Notes: generated by a model from the sequence alone, not told the origin. Counted from the first letter of the stretch, positions 1 through 5,990 are shown. The stretch is 5,990 nucleotides of DNA from Sphingopyxis sp. (GCA_012035435.1 JAAUPH010000163.1:1-5990); one strand, 5' to 3'. Numbers and translations: made by a program.

Positions 1-483
1 TATGACGCGGCCTGCGCGACCCGATAATTGGTACAGACAGTGCGCGATAGAAATAGACCCAAAGCCCAGCGACATCGGGATCAGCAAGCTGTGGTCAAAC
101 AGCCCCGTCGCATAGGTCGCCGCAGCGGCAACGCCTAGCAGCGCCAGCATGCCGATCGATGCCACAGTGGAAGTCTGCACCAACCGGCGCTGCCGCTCGG
201 GCGTGACCGCAGTGGCAAAGCGGCGCTTCACAATATGCCTGCGCACCAGCGTGTAAGCGATGAGCCCGCCCATCCAGCCATAATTGGCCAGCGGCAGCCC
301 ATTCCAGGCACACACCGCCATAATAATCATGGTATTGAGCGCGGCCACCGCCATCAGCACCGGGACTTGCGCAATCAGGCTGTCGAGCTGCGCATGACGC
401 AGGTCATCGGCAATGCCCACGGGCACCGCATCGGCCATCCAGTGGCTCAGCCATGTGCGGTGCTGGCCTGCCCGCTCGTTCAT
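1..483 (-). CDS. Multi-spanning membrane protein, N-terminal part (possible GGDEF/EAL-type sensor), cut by window edge
   Basis: The frame is open from an ATG at 483 to the left edge, giving 161 residues with no stop; the C-terminus lies outside the window. A short polar N-terminus (residues 1-36, with an amphipathic DDLRHAQLDSL stretch) is followed by about four hydrophobic segments at roughly 37-60, 63-80, 106-128 and 132-152. A basic loop (RRHIVKRRF, 81-89) would be cytoplasmic. No catalytic motif is present in the visible part. The pattern of an RxAQLD-(I/L)xxQVP helix leading into paired transmembrane segments resembles the N-terminal membrane region of sphingomonad diguanylate cyclase/phosphodiesterase proteins, but the GGDEF or EAL domain would have to lie beyond position 1, so that role is inference. 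The start is supported by an AAAGGG run 7 nt upstream. It is divergent from the DUF1801 gene. Confidence 0.6.
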   Translation of the reverse strand, partial: MNERAGQHRTWLSHWMADAVPVGIADDLRHAQLDSLIAQVPVLMAVAALNTMIIMAVCAWNGLPLANYGWMGGLIAYTLVRRHIVKRRFATAVTPERQRRLVQTSTVASIGMLALLGVAAAATYATGLFDHSLLIPMSLGFGSISIAHCLYQLSGRAGRVI

Positions 484-668
484 TCCCGAACCCTTTGAAC
501 GGCGGCCCGTCGTCGCGGCAGGTCACCTTTGCCAATGGTCTAGACCCACATGGTAAATTGAGGGTTTACGCCCGATTGTTGCGGCGGGCCAGCCCGCGCG
601 CGTCTGTCGCTTGCATTGGGCGGGCGCGCGCGGCACCAGTCCGGTTTGACGAGGCGGGGCTACAGATC
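484..668. promoter_or_regulatory. Divergent intergenic spacer with palindromic motifs
   Basis: This 185-bp spacer lies between two divergent start codons and must hold both promoters. Visible signals are a perfect 10-bp palindrome GGTCTAGACC at 537-546, a GTAAA-N7-TTTAC inverted repeat at 553-569 in the most AT-rich part, and an imperfect GC-rich hairpin pairing 592-602 with 625-634. A plus-strand promoter could be TTGCCA (529-534) with TAAATT (554-559), but the 19-bp spacing is poor. No convincing minus-strand promoter was found. Assignment of any of these as operators is inference. Confidence 0.3.
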
Positions 669-1109
669 ATGGCGAAGAGCGAACCCACGACGAAACCAAC
701 CAGCGTCGATCCCGCCGCCTATGTGGCCGCGATCGAGCATCCCGGCCGCCGCGCCGATGGAGAGGCGCTGCTCGCACTCTACCGCGACATCAGCGGGTTG
801 CCAGCGGTGATGTGGGGACCGTCGATCATCGGCTATGGAAAATATCACTACGAAACCAAAAGCTGCGCCGGCGATTGGCCGCGCGCGGGGTTCAGTCCGC
901 GCAAGGCGAACTTGGTCATCTACCTGACCTGCGGCTATAATGATCCAGGGATGGAAGCGAACATCACCGCGCTGCGCGAACGACTGGGCAAGCACAAAGG
1001 CGGCGCGAGCTGTCTCTATATCAACAAGCTCAGCGACGTCGATCTGGGCGTCTTGCGCGACATGATCGCGCTCGATCTCGCATGGATGGACAGGGCTTAC
1101 CCGCGCTAG
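669..1109 (+). CDS. DUF1801 domain protein (YdhG-like)
   Basis: A 146-residue soluble protein of the DUF1801 family, whose structure resembles the YdhG/iron-chaperone (frataxin-like) fold; the biochemical role of most members is unknown. Family hallmarks are LPAVMWGPSIIGYGKYHY (about 44-61), an FSPRKANLVIYL strand region (75-86) and a C-terminal LGKHKGGASCLYINKLSDVD segment (106-125) followed by a final helix. There is no signal peptide or membrane segment. The ATG at 669 was chosen because the family similarity begins soon after it. The frame stays open upstream to 453, but that stretch runs through the spacer and into the divergent gene and has no family-like sequence. The ribosome site is weak (a GGGG run about 9 nt upstream). 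The stop is 3 bp from the stop of the convergent molybdoenzyme gene. Family call is firm, function is not. Confidence 0.85.
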   Translation: MAKSEPTTKPTSVDPAAYVAAIEHPGRRADGEALLALYRDISGLPAVMWGPSIIGYGKYHYETKSCAGDWPRAGFSPRKANLVIYLTCGYNDPGMEANITALRERLGKHKGGASCLYINKLSDVDLGVLRDMIALDLAWMDRAYPR

Positions 1110-1112
1110 GCG

Positions 1113-1871
1113 TCAAATTCCCGCATACCATTCATAATCGACGCGATCCTCCCAAAAGCCGCCCTTGCCCTCGCCAATCGCGTCGAGGCTGGCGACCGCT
1201 TCGATGCGCTGGATGAATTTGGCGTGCTTATAGCCCAACTGCCGCTCAACGCGTAGCCGCACCGGCGCGCCATTTGCGATCGGGAGCGCTTGCCCGTTGA
1301 GCCGCCAAGCCAATAAAGTCTGCGGATGCAACGCGTCGACCAGATCGATGCTTTCATAATAGGGCACGCCGCCGATCTTGTCGGCGCAGTGAAAGACGAT
1401 GAAGCGCGCGCTGTCCTTGAGCTGTGCCGCCGCCAGAATCGGTGCAAGCCGCGCGCCCTGCCACTCGCCGATCGCGCTCCAACCCTCCACACAGTCGTGC
1501 CGAGTGATTTGGGTGCGCTGCGGAAGCCCCCGGATGTCGGCCATGCTTAGGCCGAGGTGCCGTCCCACCAGCCCCCCAATGCTCACGCGCCAGTCGCGAA
1601 ACCCGGTCGCTGCATGCAGGCGATAGCTGGGGCCATCGCCCATACGCGAGCCATTGGCGCGAAACGCTGGCGACAGATCGGTGCGGCCAAATTCGCGGGC
1701 CAGCGCATCACGGTCGATCAGTGCGCGCTGGCTATGCTGGTGCATCACCTCGCCCATGGACAATATTTTACGAAACGCCGGGCTTTCGTTGAGCGCATCG
1801 CAGCCCGACAGCAGCGGCAACGCGGCAATGGACCCGATCAATGTGCGGCGACCGATCATGATTTCACCCAT
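1113..1871 (-). CDS. Tat-exported lipoprotein molybdopterin-dependent oxidoreductase (sulfite-oxidase fold)
   Basis: A 252-residue protein of the sulfite oxidase/MsrP superfamily that binds a mononuclear molybdenum cofactor. The N-terminus has a twin-arginine motif (GRRTLIGS, 7-14), a short hydrophobic run and a lipobox LLSGC with Cys24, so it should be exported folded by Tat and lipidated. Asp25 follows the lipid cysteine, which in enterobacteria favours retention in the inner membrane. The probable Mo-ligating residue is Cys127 in RHDCVEGWSAIGEW (124-137). The C-terminus (KGGFWEDRVDYEWYAGI) matches the usual end of sphingomonad members. The substrate cannot be read from sequence; sulfite, oxidised methionine or another oxo-transfer substrate are possible. 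Its start overlaps the cytochrome b stop by 8 bp, implying translational coupling. Met5 (1859) is an alternative start that leaves the Tat signal intact. It ends 3 bp from the convergent DUF1801 stop. Confidence 0.88.
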   Translation of the reverse strand: MGEIMIGRRTLIGSIAALPLLSGCDALNESPAFRKILSMGEVMHQHSQRALIDRDALAREFGRTDLSPAFRANGSRMGDGPSYRLHAATGFRDWRVSIGGLVGRHLGLSMADIRGLPQRTQITRHDCVEGWSAIGEWQGARLAPILAAAQLKDSARFIVFHCADKIGGVPYYESIDLVDALHPQTLLAWRLNGQALPIANGAPVRLRVERQLGYKHAKFIQRIEAVASLDAIGEGKGGFWEDRVDYEWYAGI

Positions 1872-2703
1872 CGGCCTGGCCCTTCGGCATCGTGGGCTGC
1901 GGCAGCACGAACCAGCCGGTCAGCATCGAGCGTACTTCATTGACCGGCCCGGCGAGCAGCACCATTGCCAAATGGATCAGGAAAAAACCGACCAGCGCCC
2001 ATGTCGCGACAAAATGCAGCGACCGCGCCGATTGCCGCCCGCCGAACAGGTCCAGCAGCCACGGCGCGGCGGCATTGATCCCCGGCGACATGGCAAGACC
2101 GGTGCCGACCATCAGCGGCAACAGGACAAAGATCACGCCGATATAGGCGAGCTTTTGCAGCACATTATAGCGCGCGGCAGCCTCACCCGTTGGGAAGCGC
2201 AATCGCGCATGATCTTTAACGTCATGCCAAATATGCCGCGGCGACCATTCGGCACGGCTGACATGCAAATCGCGGCTGAGGTGCCGCGAGACCAGCGACC
2301 AGGCCATGTACAGCGTCATGCCGATCGCCAGCACCCACGCAAAGAACAAATGCCAGCGCCGCCCATCGGCCAGACTATAGCCCGACGGAATCGTCGCCCA
2401 ATGCGGAAAGGCCCAGCGCTGGACCTCCCCCGCTTCATTTTTCCAGTGGCCCAGCACCCCAGTCGTCCGCACCTCGGCGCCGCCGATGCGCAAATAGCCG
2501 TCGGTCGTCGTCGAGCGAATTTCAAGCCATGCCGGGTCGCTGTTTGCACCATATTGACCCCAATAAAGCCGCGGATGCGCGTTAAAGATCATCAGCCCGC
2601 TCATCAGCATGATGAGCAAGGTCGCGGCATTAACCCAGTGCCACACCCGCGTCGGCCAGCGGTGGCGATAGATGCGCGCTGCAGCGGCGTCCTTGTTGTC
2701 CAT
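1864..2703 (-). CDS. Four-helix b-type cytochrome (cytochrome b561/hydrogenase-type), redox partner of the molybdoenzyme
   Basis: A 279-residue integral membrane cytochrome b of the b561/Ni-Fe hydrogenase b-subunit superfamily. The transmembrane helices are about 21-40, 117-138, 184-205 and 230-252. Candidate haem-ligand histidines are His22 (VWHWVN), His118 (RRWHLFF), His230 (SLHFVATW) and His244 (LIHLAM), the four-His arrangement expected for two b haems. An unusually long loop of about 75 residues between helices 1 and 2 (41-116), rich in Trp, His and Gly, is a plausible docking face for the periplasmic molybdoenzyme. It most likely carries electrons between the quinone pool and that enzyme; the direction is not determinable here. 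The ATG at 2703 is preceded by a strong GGAGGGAG, somewhat distant from the start. The gene ends inside the molybdoenzyme start (GATGGGTGA). It lies 48 bp downstream of the acyl-CoA synthetase. Confidence 0.88.
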   Translation of the reverse strand: MDNKDAAAARIYRHRWPTRVWHWVNAATLLIMLMSGLMIFNAHPRLYWGQYGANSDPAWLEIRSTTTDGYLRIGGAEVRTTGVLGHWKNEAGEVQRWAFPHWATIPSGYSLADGRRWHLFFAWVLAIGMTLYMAWSLVSRHLSRDLHVSRAEWSPRHIWHDVKDHARLRFPTGEAAARYNVLQKLAYIGVIFVLLPLMVGTGLAMSPGINAAAPWLLDLFGGRQSARSLHFVATWALVGFFLIHLAMVLLAGPVNEVRSMLTGWFVLPQPTMPKGQADG

Positions 2704-2751
2704 CGGCCGGGATCTCCCTCCGGATCCTGTCAGGCTCCTCCACCGCCAAAG

Positions 2752-4443
2752 TTACGCCGCGACGAATATGTGCTGATATTTTTTCCGCAAACCGACCTTG
2801 TCGATCTTTTCAGTCCCCAGTTTGGGCAGCGCGTCGGACGCCATCCAGATCGTCTGCGGCACTTTGAACCCAGCCAGCCGTTCGCCAAGGAACGCCTTCA
2901 GCGCCGCATCGTCGACGCCGCTGCCGGGCTTCATCCACACCACCGCGCCTGGCACTTCGCCCAGCCGCTCATCGGGCAGCCCGAAGACCGCGCATTCATT
3001 GGCATCAGGATGCTCGTAAATCGCAGCCTCAACCTCCTGACAGCTTATATTCTCGCCGCCGCGGATGATGATATCCTTCTTGCGATCAACGATGAACAAA
3101 TAGCCGTCTTCGTCAAGGTAGCCCAAATCGCCGGTGCGGAAATAGCCATTGTCGGTGAATGCCGCCTTCGACGCTGCGGCGTTATTCCAATAGCCCTCGA
3201 AATTGGCGATCGAGCGGATGCACACCTCGCCCACTTGCCCCTGAGCGAGCGCATCGCCCGCGTCATCCAGAATAGCAAGATCGACCAGCGGCTTTGACGC
3301 CGGGCCGGTCGACAGCGGCTTGGCGATATAGTTTTCGTTGATATTGCCGCACCCGACTGCATTGGTTTCGGTAAGGCCATAGCCAAGCAGCGGCTTGCCC
3401 CCACCCATTTCTTCGGCCAAGCGCTTGACATGCTCAGGCGGACGCGGCGCGCCGCCGGCAGCAAAGCCGGTGCACGACGACAGGTCATAGTTGGCGCGGT
3501 TGGGATGGGTCAGCATCTCATAACTCATCAGCGGGACGCCGGTGAAATTATTGACCTTTTCATCCTGGATCAGCTGCATCGCATGTTCCGCGTTCCATTT
3601 GGGCATCAGCACCAGTTTGCGGCCCAGCGCAAAGCTTTGCAGCAACACCGGCACCTCTGCGGTAACGTGGAACAGCGGGGTGCACACCAGCGTCGCGGGC
3701 TGCGTGCCCGGCATCATTCCGTCCTGCGTCAGGATATGCACGATCCCCATCGTCTGACAGATATAGTTGAACACCCCCTGGACGACATTCACATGCCGTG
3801 AATAGGCACCCTTTGATTGTCCGGTAGAGCCTGAGGTGAACAGGATGGTCGCCAGATCGTCGCCGCCAAGCGCTGGCAGATCAGCGGCGCCGCCACGCGC
3901 AGTGATCGGTGCAATCGCCTCGATCACCGGCCGTGTGATGTCGAGCGTCACGACGCGCGCACCATGATCGATCGCGGCAAGCCGTTCGGCGCGCTGCGGA
4001 TCGGCGATGATCAGCATCGCTTCGGTCATGCGGATGCCATCGGCGAGCTCGCCCGATTGCCACCAGCCGTTGAGCAAGGTCGCGCACCCGCCCGCCATCA
4101 GGATACCGGCATACACCACGCCCCAGCTGGTGGCGTTGCGCATCGCAATGCCGACCCGGTCCCCGCGCTGGACCCCATGATCGGCGACCAGAGCGACCGC
4201 AACCGCGCGGGCGGCGGCATAGAATTCCTTGAAGCTCACCCGCTCGTCACCCTCAACCAAGAAGGTCGCATCGCCGTGCGTATGGCAGAAAAAGGCCATA
4301 TAATCGGCCAAATTGCTCGGCGCATTGGCAATGATCGGCAGGTCGATACCGTAACGCTGGGTCGTACCAAGCGTGATCGGACCGCCGGGTCCGGTGATGA
4401 CTTCATATGCGGCTTGCAGGCGCAAATCGAGCGCAGACGGCAT
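2752..4443 (-). CDS. Acyl-CoA synthetase (class I adenylate-forming enzyme)
   Basis: A 563-residue cytoplasmic ligase that activates a carboxylic acid with ATP to an acyl-adenylate and then transfers it to CoA. All core motifs are visible in order: the phosphate-binding loop [10 protein letters not shown] (203-212), YGLTET (355-360), the YFRTGDLG aspartate motif (434-441), the hinge and A8 region [14 protein letters not shown] (453-466), and the C-terminal catalytic lysine Lys546 in LGTEKIDK. In that last motif the usual Gly before Lys is replaced by Glu. Length is normal for fatty-acid or related acyl-CoA ligases. The substrate (medium or long chain, aromatic or steroid-derived acid) cannot be fixed from motifs, so no gene symbol is given. 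The ATG at 4443 has an AGGAG ribosome site 9 nt upstream. It is the first gene of the minus-strand cluster and is divergent from lgt. Confidence 0.92.
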   Translation of the reverse strand: MPSALDLRLQAAYEVITGPGGPITLGTTQRYGIDLPIIANAPSNLADYMAFFCHTHGDATFLVEGDERVSFKEFYAAARAVAVALVADHGVQRGDRVGIAMRNATSWGVVYAGILMAGGCATLLNGWWQSGELADGIRMTEAMLIIADPQRAERLAAIDHGARVVTLDITRPVIEAIAPITARGGAADLPALGGDDLATILFTSGSTGQSKGAYSRHVNVVQGVFNYICQTMGIVHILTQDGMMPGTQPATLVCTPLFHVTAEVPVLLQSFALGRKLVLMPKWNAEHAMQLIQDEKVNNFTGVPLMSYEMLTHPNRANYDLSSCTGFAAGGAPRPPEHVKRLAEEMGGGKPLLGYGLTETNAVGCGNINENYIAKPLSTGPASKPLVDLAILDDAGDALAQGQVGEVCIRSIANFEGYWNNAAASKAAFTDNGYFRTGDLGYLDEDGYLFIVDRKKDIIIRGGENISCQEVEAAIYEHPDANECAVFGLPDERLGEVPGAVVWMKPGSGVDDAALKAFLGERLAGFKVPQTIWMASDALPKLGTEKIDKVGLRKKYQHIFVAA

Positions 4444-4520
4444 TCACATCTCTCCTCTTGGTCTTGCGTCCCCGCCCGGTTATGGGAGGAGCCTTTCTGG
4501 GGCTGAAAGCACAAGAACCT
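4444..4520. promoter_or_regulatory. Divergent spacer between acyl-CoA synthetase gene and lgt
   Basis: The 77-bp spacer must contain both promoters. The minus-strand ribosome site AGGAG lies at about 4453-4457. On the plus strand TTGGTC (4458-4463) and TATGGG (4481-4486), 17 bp apart, are a weak promoter-like pair for lgt, with three of six matches in each box. A purine-rich GGGAGGAG at 4484-4491 looks like a Shine-Dalgarno sequence but is about 30 nt from the lgt ATG. Confidence 0.25.
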
Positions 4521-5396
4521 ATGTCATTTTTTTCCCTGTTAGCCGAAGTTTCCAGCCATGTGAACTTCAATGAATTGATGGGCGAGAATCCTGAAATCGC
4601 GGCGACGATCTTTGGCTTTCCAATCCGCTGGTATGCGCTGTCCTATCTTGCCGGTATCTTCCTTGGCTATTGGTATCTGCTTAAACTGATCGCCCAGCCG
4701 GGCGCCCCGATGGCGCGCCGCCATGCCGATGATTTCGTCTTTTACGCGATGCTGGGGATCATTGGCGGCGGGCGGCTAGGCTATGTCCTGTTCTACAATC
4801 TGGAGGCCTATCTGGCCGATCCAATCGGCATTTTCCGGCTGTGGGATGGCGGCATGTCGCTGCATGGCGGCGCGCTGGGCGTGATCAGCGCAATATGGTA
4901 TATGTGCCGCAAGGAAGGGCTGAATTTCCTGCGCTTTTGCGACTATGTCGCGTGCGTCATTCCCTTTGGCCTGTTCTTTGGCCGCATCGCCAATTTTGTG
5001 AATGGCGAATTATGGGGGCGCACCACCGACGTCAGCTGGGGGATCATCTTCCCCGACAGCGGATCGATGGAACCGCGCCACCCCAGCCAGCTCTATGAAG
5101 CCGGACTCGAAGGCTTGCTGATGATGGCCATCCTCTCATGGCTGTTCTGGCGCACCGATGCCCGCTACAAACCCGGGCTGCTGTTCGGCGTCGCCGCGCT
5201 GGACTATGGCATTGCGCGCTTCCTGATCGAATTTGTCCGCGAACCTGACGTGCATCTCGGCACGCTCAGTTGGGGACTGACCATGGGCCAAACGCTGACG
5301 CTGCCGATGATCGCGATCGGCCTGTGGGCGGTCCTCACCGCCAAAGGCCGCCGCCAGCGGATCGAGCCGGTAGCGGGTCCGGCCAGCGTTGCTTGA
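4521..5396 (+). CDS. lgt: Prolipoprotein diacylglyceryl transferase
   Basis: The first enzyme of bacterial lipoprotein maturation: it transfers diacylglycerol from phosphatidylglycerol to the lipobox cysteine of exported prolipoproteins in the inner membrane. The 291-residue product matches the length of E. coli Lgt. Motifs seen are [11 protein letters not shown] (83-93), GGMSLHGG with His115 (110-117), the Lgt signature [14 protein letters not shown] (154-167) with its Arg and Asn residues, RHPSQLYEA (186-194) and the C-terminal FVREPD with the conserved Arg240. About seven membrane helices are expected. The ATG at 4521 was chosen because [27 protein letters not shown] N-termini begin shortly after it, but it lacks a good ribosome site; in-frame upstream ATGs at 4482 and 4407 exist, the latter inside the divergent gene. 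The downstream neighbour midA is the usual partner in sphingomonads. Confidence 0.96.
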   Translation: MSFFSLLAEVSSHVNFNELMGENPEIAATIFGFPIRWYALSYLAGIFLGYWYLLKLIAQPGAPMARRHADDFVFYAMLGIIGGGRLGYVLFYNLEAYLADPIGIFRLWDGGMSLHGGALGVISAIWYMCRKEGLNFLRFCDYVACVIPFGLFFGRIANFVNGELWGRTTDVSWGIIFPDSGSMEPRHPSQLYEAGLEGLLMMAILSWLFWRTDARYKPGLLFGVAALDYGIARFLIEFVREPDVHLGTLSWGLTMGQTLTLPMIAIGLWAVLTAKGRRQRIEPVAGPASVA

Positions 5397-5420
5397 CGGG
5401 CTTGGATAGACGTCCACCAT

Positions 5421-5501
5421 CGTCATCCCCGCAAAAGCGGGGGCCCAAGGGGCTGCAGCAGCACTATTTGGCCCTGGGCCCCCGCTTTCGCAGGGGTAAC
5501 C
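5421..5501. repeat. REP-like GC-rich inverted repeat between lgt and midA
   Basis: Two 30-bp arms at 5421-5450 and 5472-5501 are inverted copies matching at 24 of 30 positions, around a 21-nt loop. The shared core is GGGCCCCCGCTTT. Each arm also carries a smaller internal inverted repeat (CCCCGC-AAAA-GCGGGG in the left arm; the right arm equivalent is degenerate). This architecture is that of the short palindromic intergenic repeats dispersed in many sphingomonad genomes. A transcript would form a strong hairpin just after lgt, so it could act in 3'-end stabilisation or attenuation, but there is no T-run for an intrinsic terminator. The right arm contains the AGGGG (5492-5496) used as the probable midA ribosome site. 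Confidence 0.8.
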
Positions 5502-5502
5502 G

Positions 5503-5757
5503 ATGATTGACGCGGTCTTGGGCAGCACGGCATCTTTCCACCAGCGCCTGACCCGCCTGATTGCAGCGCATGGCCCGATCAGCATTGCGGATTATATGGG
5601 CACTGCCAACGCCCATTATTATGCAACGCGCGACCCGCTTGGCACGGCTGGTGATTTCACCACTGCGCCCGAAATCAGCCAGATGTTCGGCGAACTGATC
5701 GGCCTCTGGGCGGCCCAGGTCTGGCGCGACATGGGCAGCCCTCGCCCGTCCGCCTGA
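5503..5757 (+). pseudogene. MidA/NDUFAF7-family SAM-dependent methyltransferase, 5' fragment only
   Basis: The 84-codon frame starts like a MidA-family (DUF185, NDUFAF7-like) class I methyltransferase: GPISIADYMG (24-33), AHYYATRDPLG (37-47) and [20 protein letters not shown] (50-69), which are the strongly conserved N-terminal family motifs. Members are about 350 residues long and carry a LGPGRGT-type SAM-binding motif shortly after the WRDMGSP segment. Here the family sequence ends at about residue 79 (near 5740) and a stop follows at 5755-5757, so no SAM site is present. Downstream DNA is infC, not midA. The gene is therefore truncated by rearrangement or by a chimeric join. The ATG at 5503 has AGGGG 6 nt upstream, lying within the inverted repeat. 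Position directly after lgt is the normal place for this gene in sphingomonads. Confidence 0.8.
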
Positions 5758-5990
5758 TCGACGAAAACAACGAACAGGTCGGCGTTGTCGATACTGAAGA
5801 CGCCAAGCGCCGCGCTCGCGACGCGGGCCTCGACCTGGTCGAAGTGTCGCCCGAGTCCAAGCCTCCGGTCTGCCGGATTATGGACTATGGCAAGTTTAAA
5901 TACGCTCAAAAGAAGAAAACGGCCGAGGCCAAAAAGTCGGCAAGTACGTCGACGGTCAAAGAAGTTAAGTTTCGGCCAAAAATTGAGGCG
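5742..5990 (+). CDS. infC: Translation initiation factor IF-3, fragment lacking its start and cut by the window edge
   Basis: From 5742 the frame (offset from midA) reads [20 protein letters not shown] and continues without a stop to 5990, 83 codons. It has the IF-3 N-domain landmarks [23 protein letters not shown] and the lysine-rich interdomain linker ([10 protein letters not shown]), then [12 protein letters not shown], the first strand of the C-domain. IF-3 binds the 30S subunit and controls start-codon selection and subunit dissociation. The usual first 15-25 residues, including the RxN-I-R/I-I segment, are absent, and no ATG, GTG or TTG occurs in this frame for a considerable distance upstream; the preceding in-frame codons are out-of-frame midA sequence. 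As it stands the gene could not be expressed normally. Family identity is secure; why it sits here is not. Confidence 0.9.

Noticed and set aside
553..569. CtrA-like binding site
   Set aside because: The site is an inverted GTAAA/TTTAC pair, not the direct TTAA-N7-TTAA arrangement expected for CtrA.
453..668. N-terminal extension of the DUF1801 protein by 72 residues
   Set aside because: The added residues have no domain character, cross the divergent promoter spacer and overlap the start of the opposite gene; the family begins near 669.
1113..2703. Naming the redox pair msrP/msrQ
   Set aside because: The molybdoenzyme has a lipobox and an HDCVEGWSAIGEW Mo-ligand region, and the partner is a b561/hydrogenase-type cytochrome with large loop 1, not a ferric-reductase-like MsrQ.
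1654..3297. A 547-codon open frame on the plus strand, opposite the cytochrome and ligase genes
   Set aside because: Its translation is Arg/Pro/His/Gln-rich with no family motif, and the opposite strand holds two proteins with complete motif sets. Long antisense frames are common in GC-rich DNA.
3964..4506. A 180-codon plus-strand open frame opposite the start of the acyl-CoA synthetase
   Set aside because: It lies against well-conserved ligase sequence, has no recognisable motif, and shows the composition of a reverse-frame shadow.
5421..5501. Possible CRISPR repeat or intrinsic terminator
   Set aside because: There is one inverted pair, not direct repeats with spacers, and the hairpin is not followed by a T-run. 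A REP-like element fits better.
5503..5990. Frameshift by sequencing error within a single midA gene
   Set aside because: Reading on in the other frames does not restore methyltransferase sequence; the downstream protein is clearly IF-3.

Overview
The window looks like chromosomal DNA of an alphaproteobacterium, most likely a sphingomonad (Sphingomonadaceae). The basis is the GC-rich coding with strong G/C third positions, the lgt-midA gene order typical of that group, a sphingomonad-style redox gene pair, and a short GC-rich inverted repeat of the kind scattered through these genomes. The organism call is inference from gene content and protein style; no database search was possible.

Layout. 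Positions 1-483 (minus) hold the N-terminal 161 residues of a multi-spanning membrane protein that runs off the left edge, perhaps the sensor part of a GGDEF/EAL-type protein. A 185-bp divergent spacer with two small palindromic motifs separates it from a 146-residue DUF1801 protein (669-1109, plus). That gene converges, with only 3 bp between stop codons, on a three-gene minus-strand cluster. In transcription order the cluster is an acyl-CoA synthetase (4443-2752), a four-helix b-type cytochrome (2703-1864) and a Tat-exported lipoprotein molybdenum-cofactor oxidoreductase (1871-1113). The last two overlap by 8 bp and almost certainly form one membrane redox complex. In it, the molybdoenzyme on the periplasmic face exchanges electrons with the quinone pool through the cytochrome. 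The ligase lies 48 bp upstream of the cytochrome and is probably co-transcribed, but no functional link can be shown.

A 77-bp divergent spacer leads to lgt (4521-5396, plus), the prolipoprotein diacylglyceryl transferase that would also lipidate the molybdoenzyme. After lgt comes a 30-bp-arm inverted repeat (5421-5501), whose right arm appears to supply the Shine-Dalgarno sequence of the next gene, a MidA-family methyltransferase (from 5503).

The most notable feature is at the right end. The midA reading breaks off at about 5740, just before the expected SAM-binding glycine motif. From 5742 to the window end the DNA encodes, in another frame, translation initiation factor IF-3 (infC) without its start codon and N-terminal residues. 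The switch falls where both families can encode a Pro-Val-Arg-Leu-Ile-like stretch. This is either a microhomology-mediated rearrangement or, more likely, a chimeric assembly or clone join. The IF-3 sequence does not look typically alphaproteobacterial. Apart from that junction I see no mobile element, CRISPR array, tRNA or rRNA, and no convincing undescribed system.
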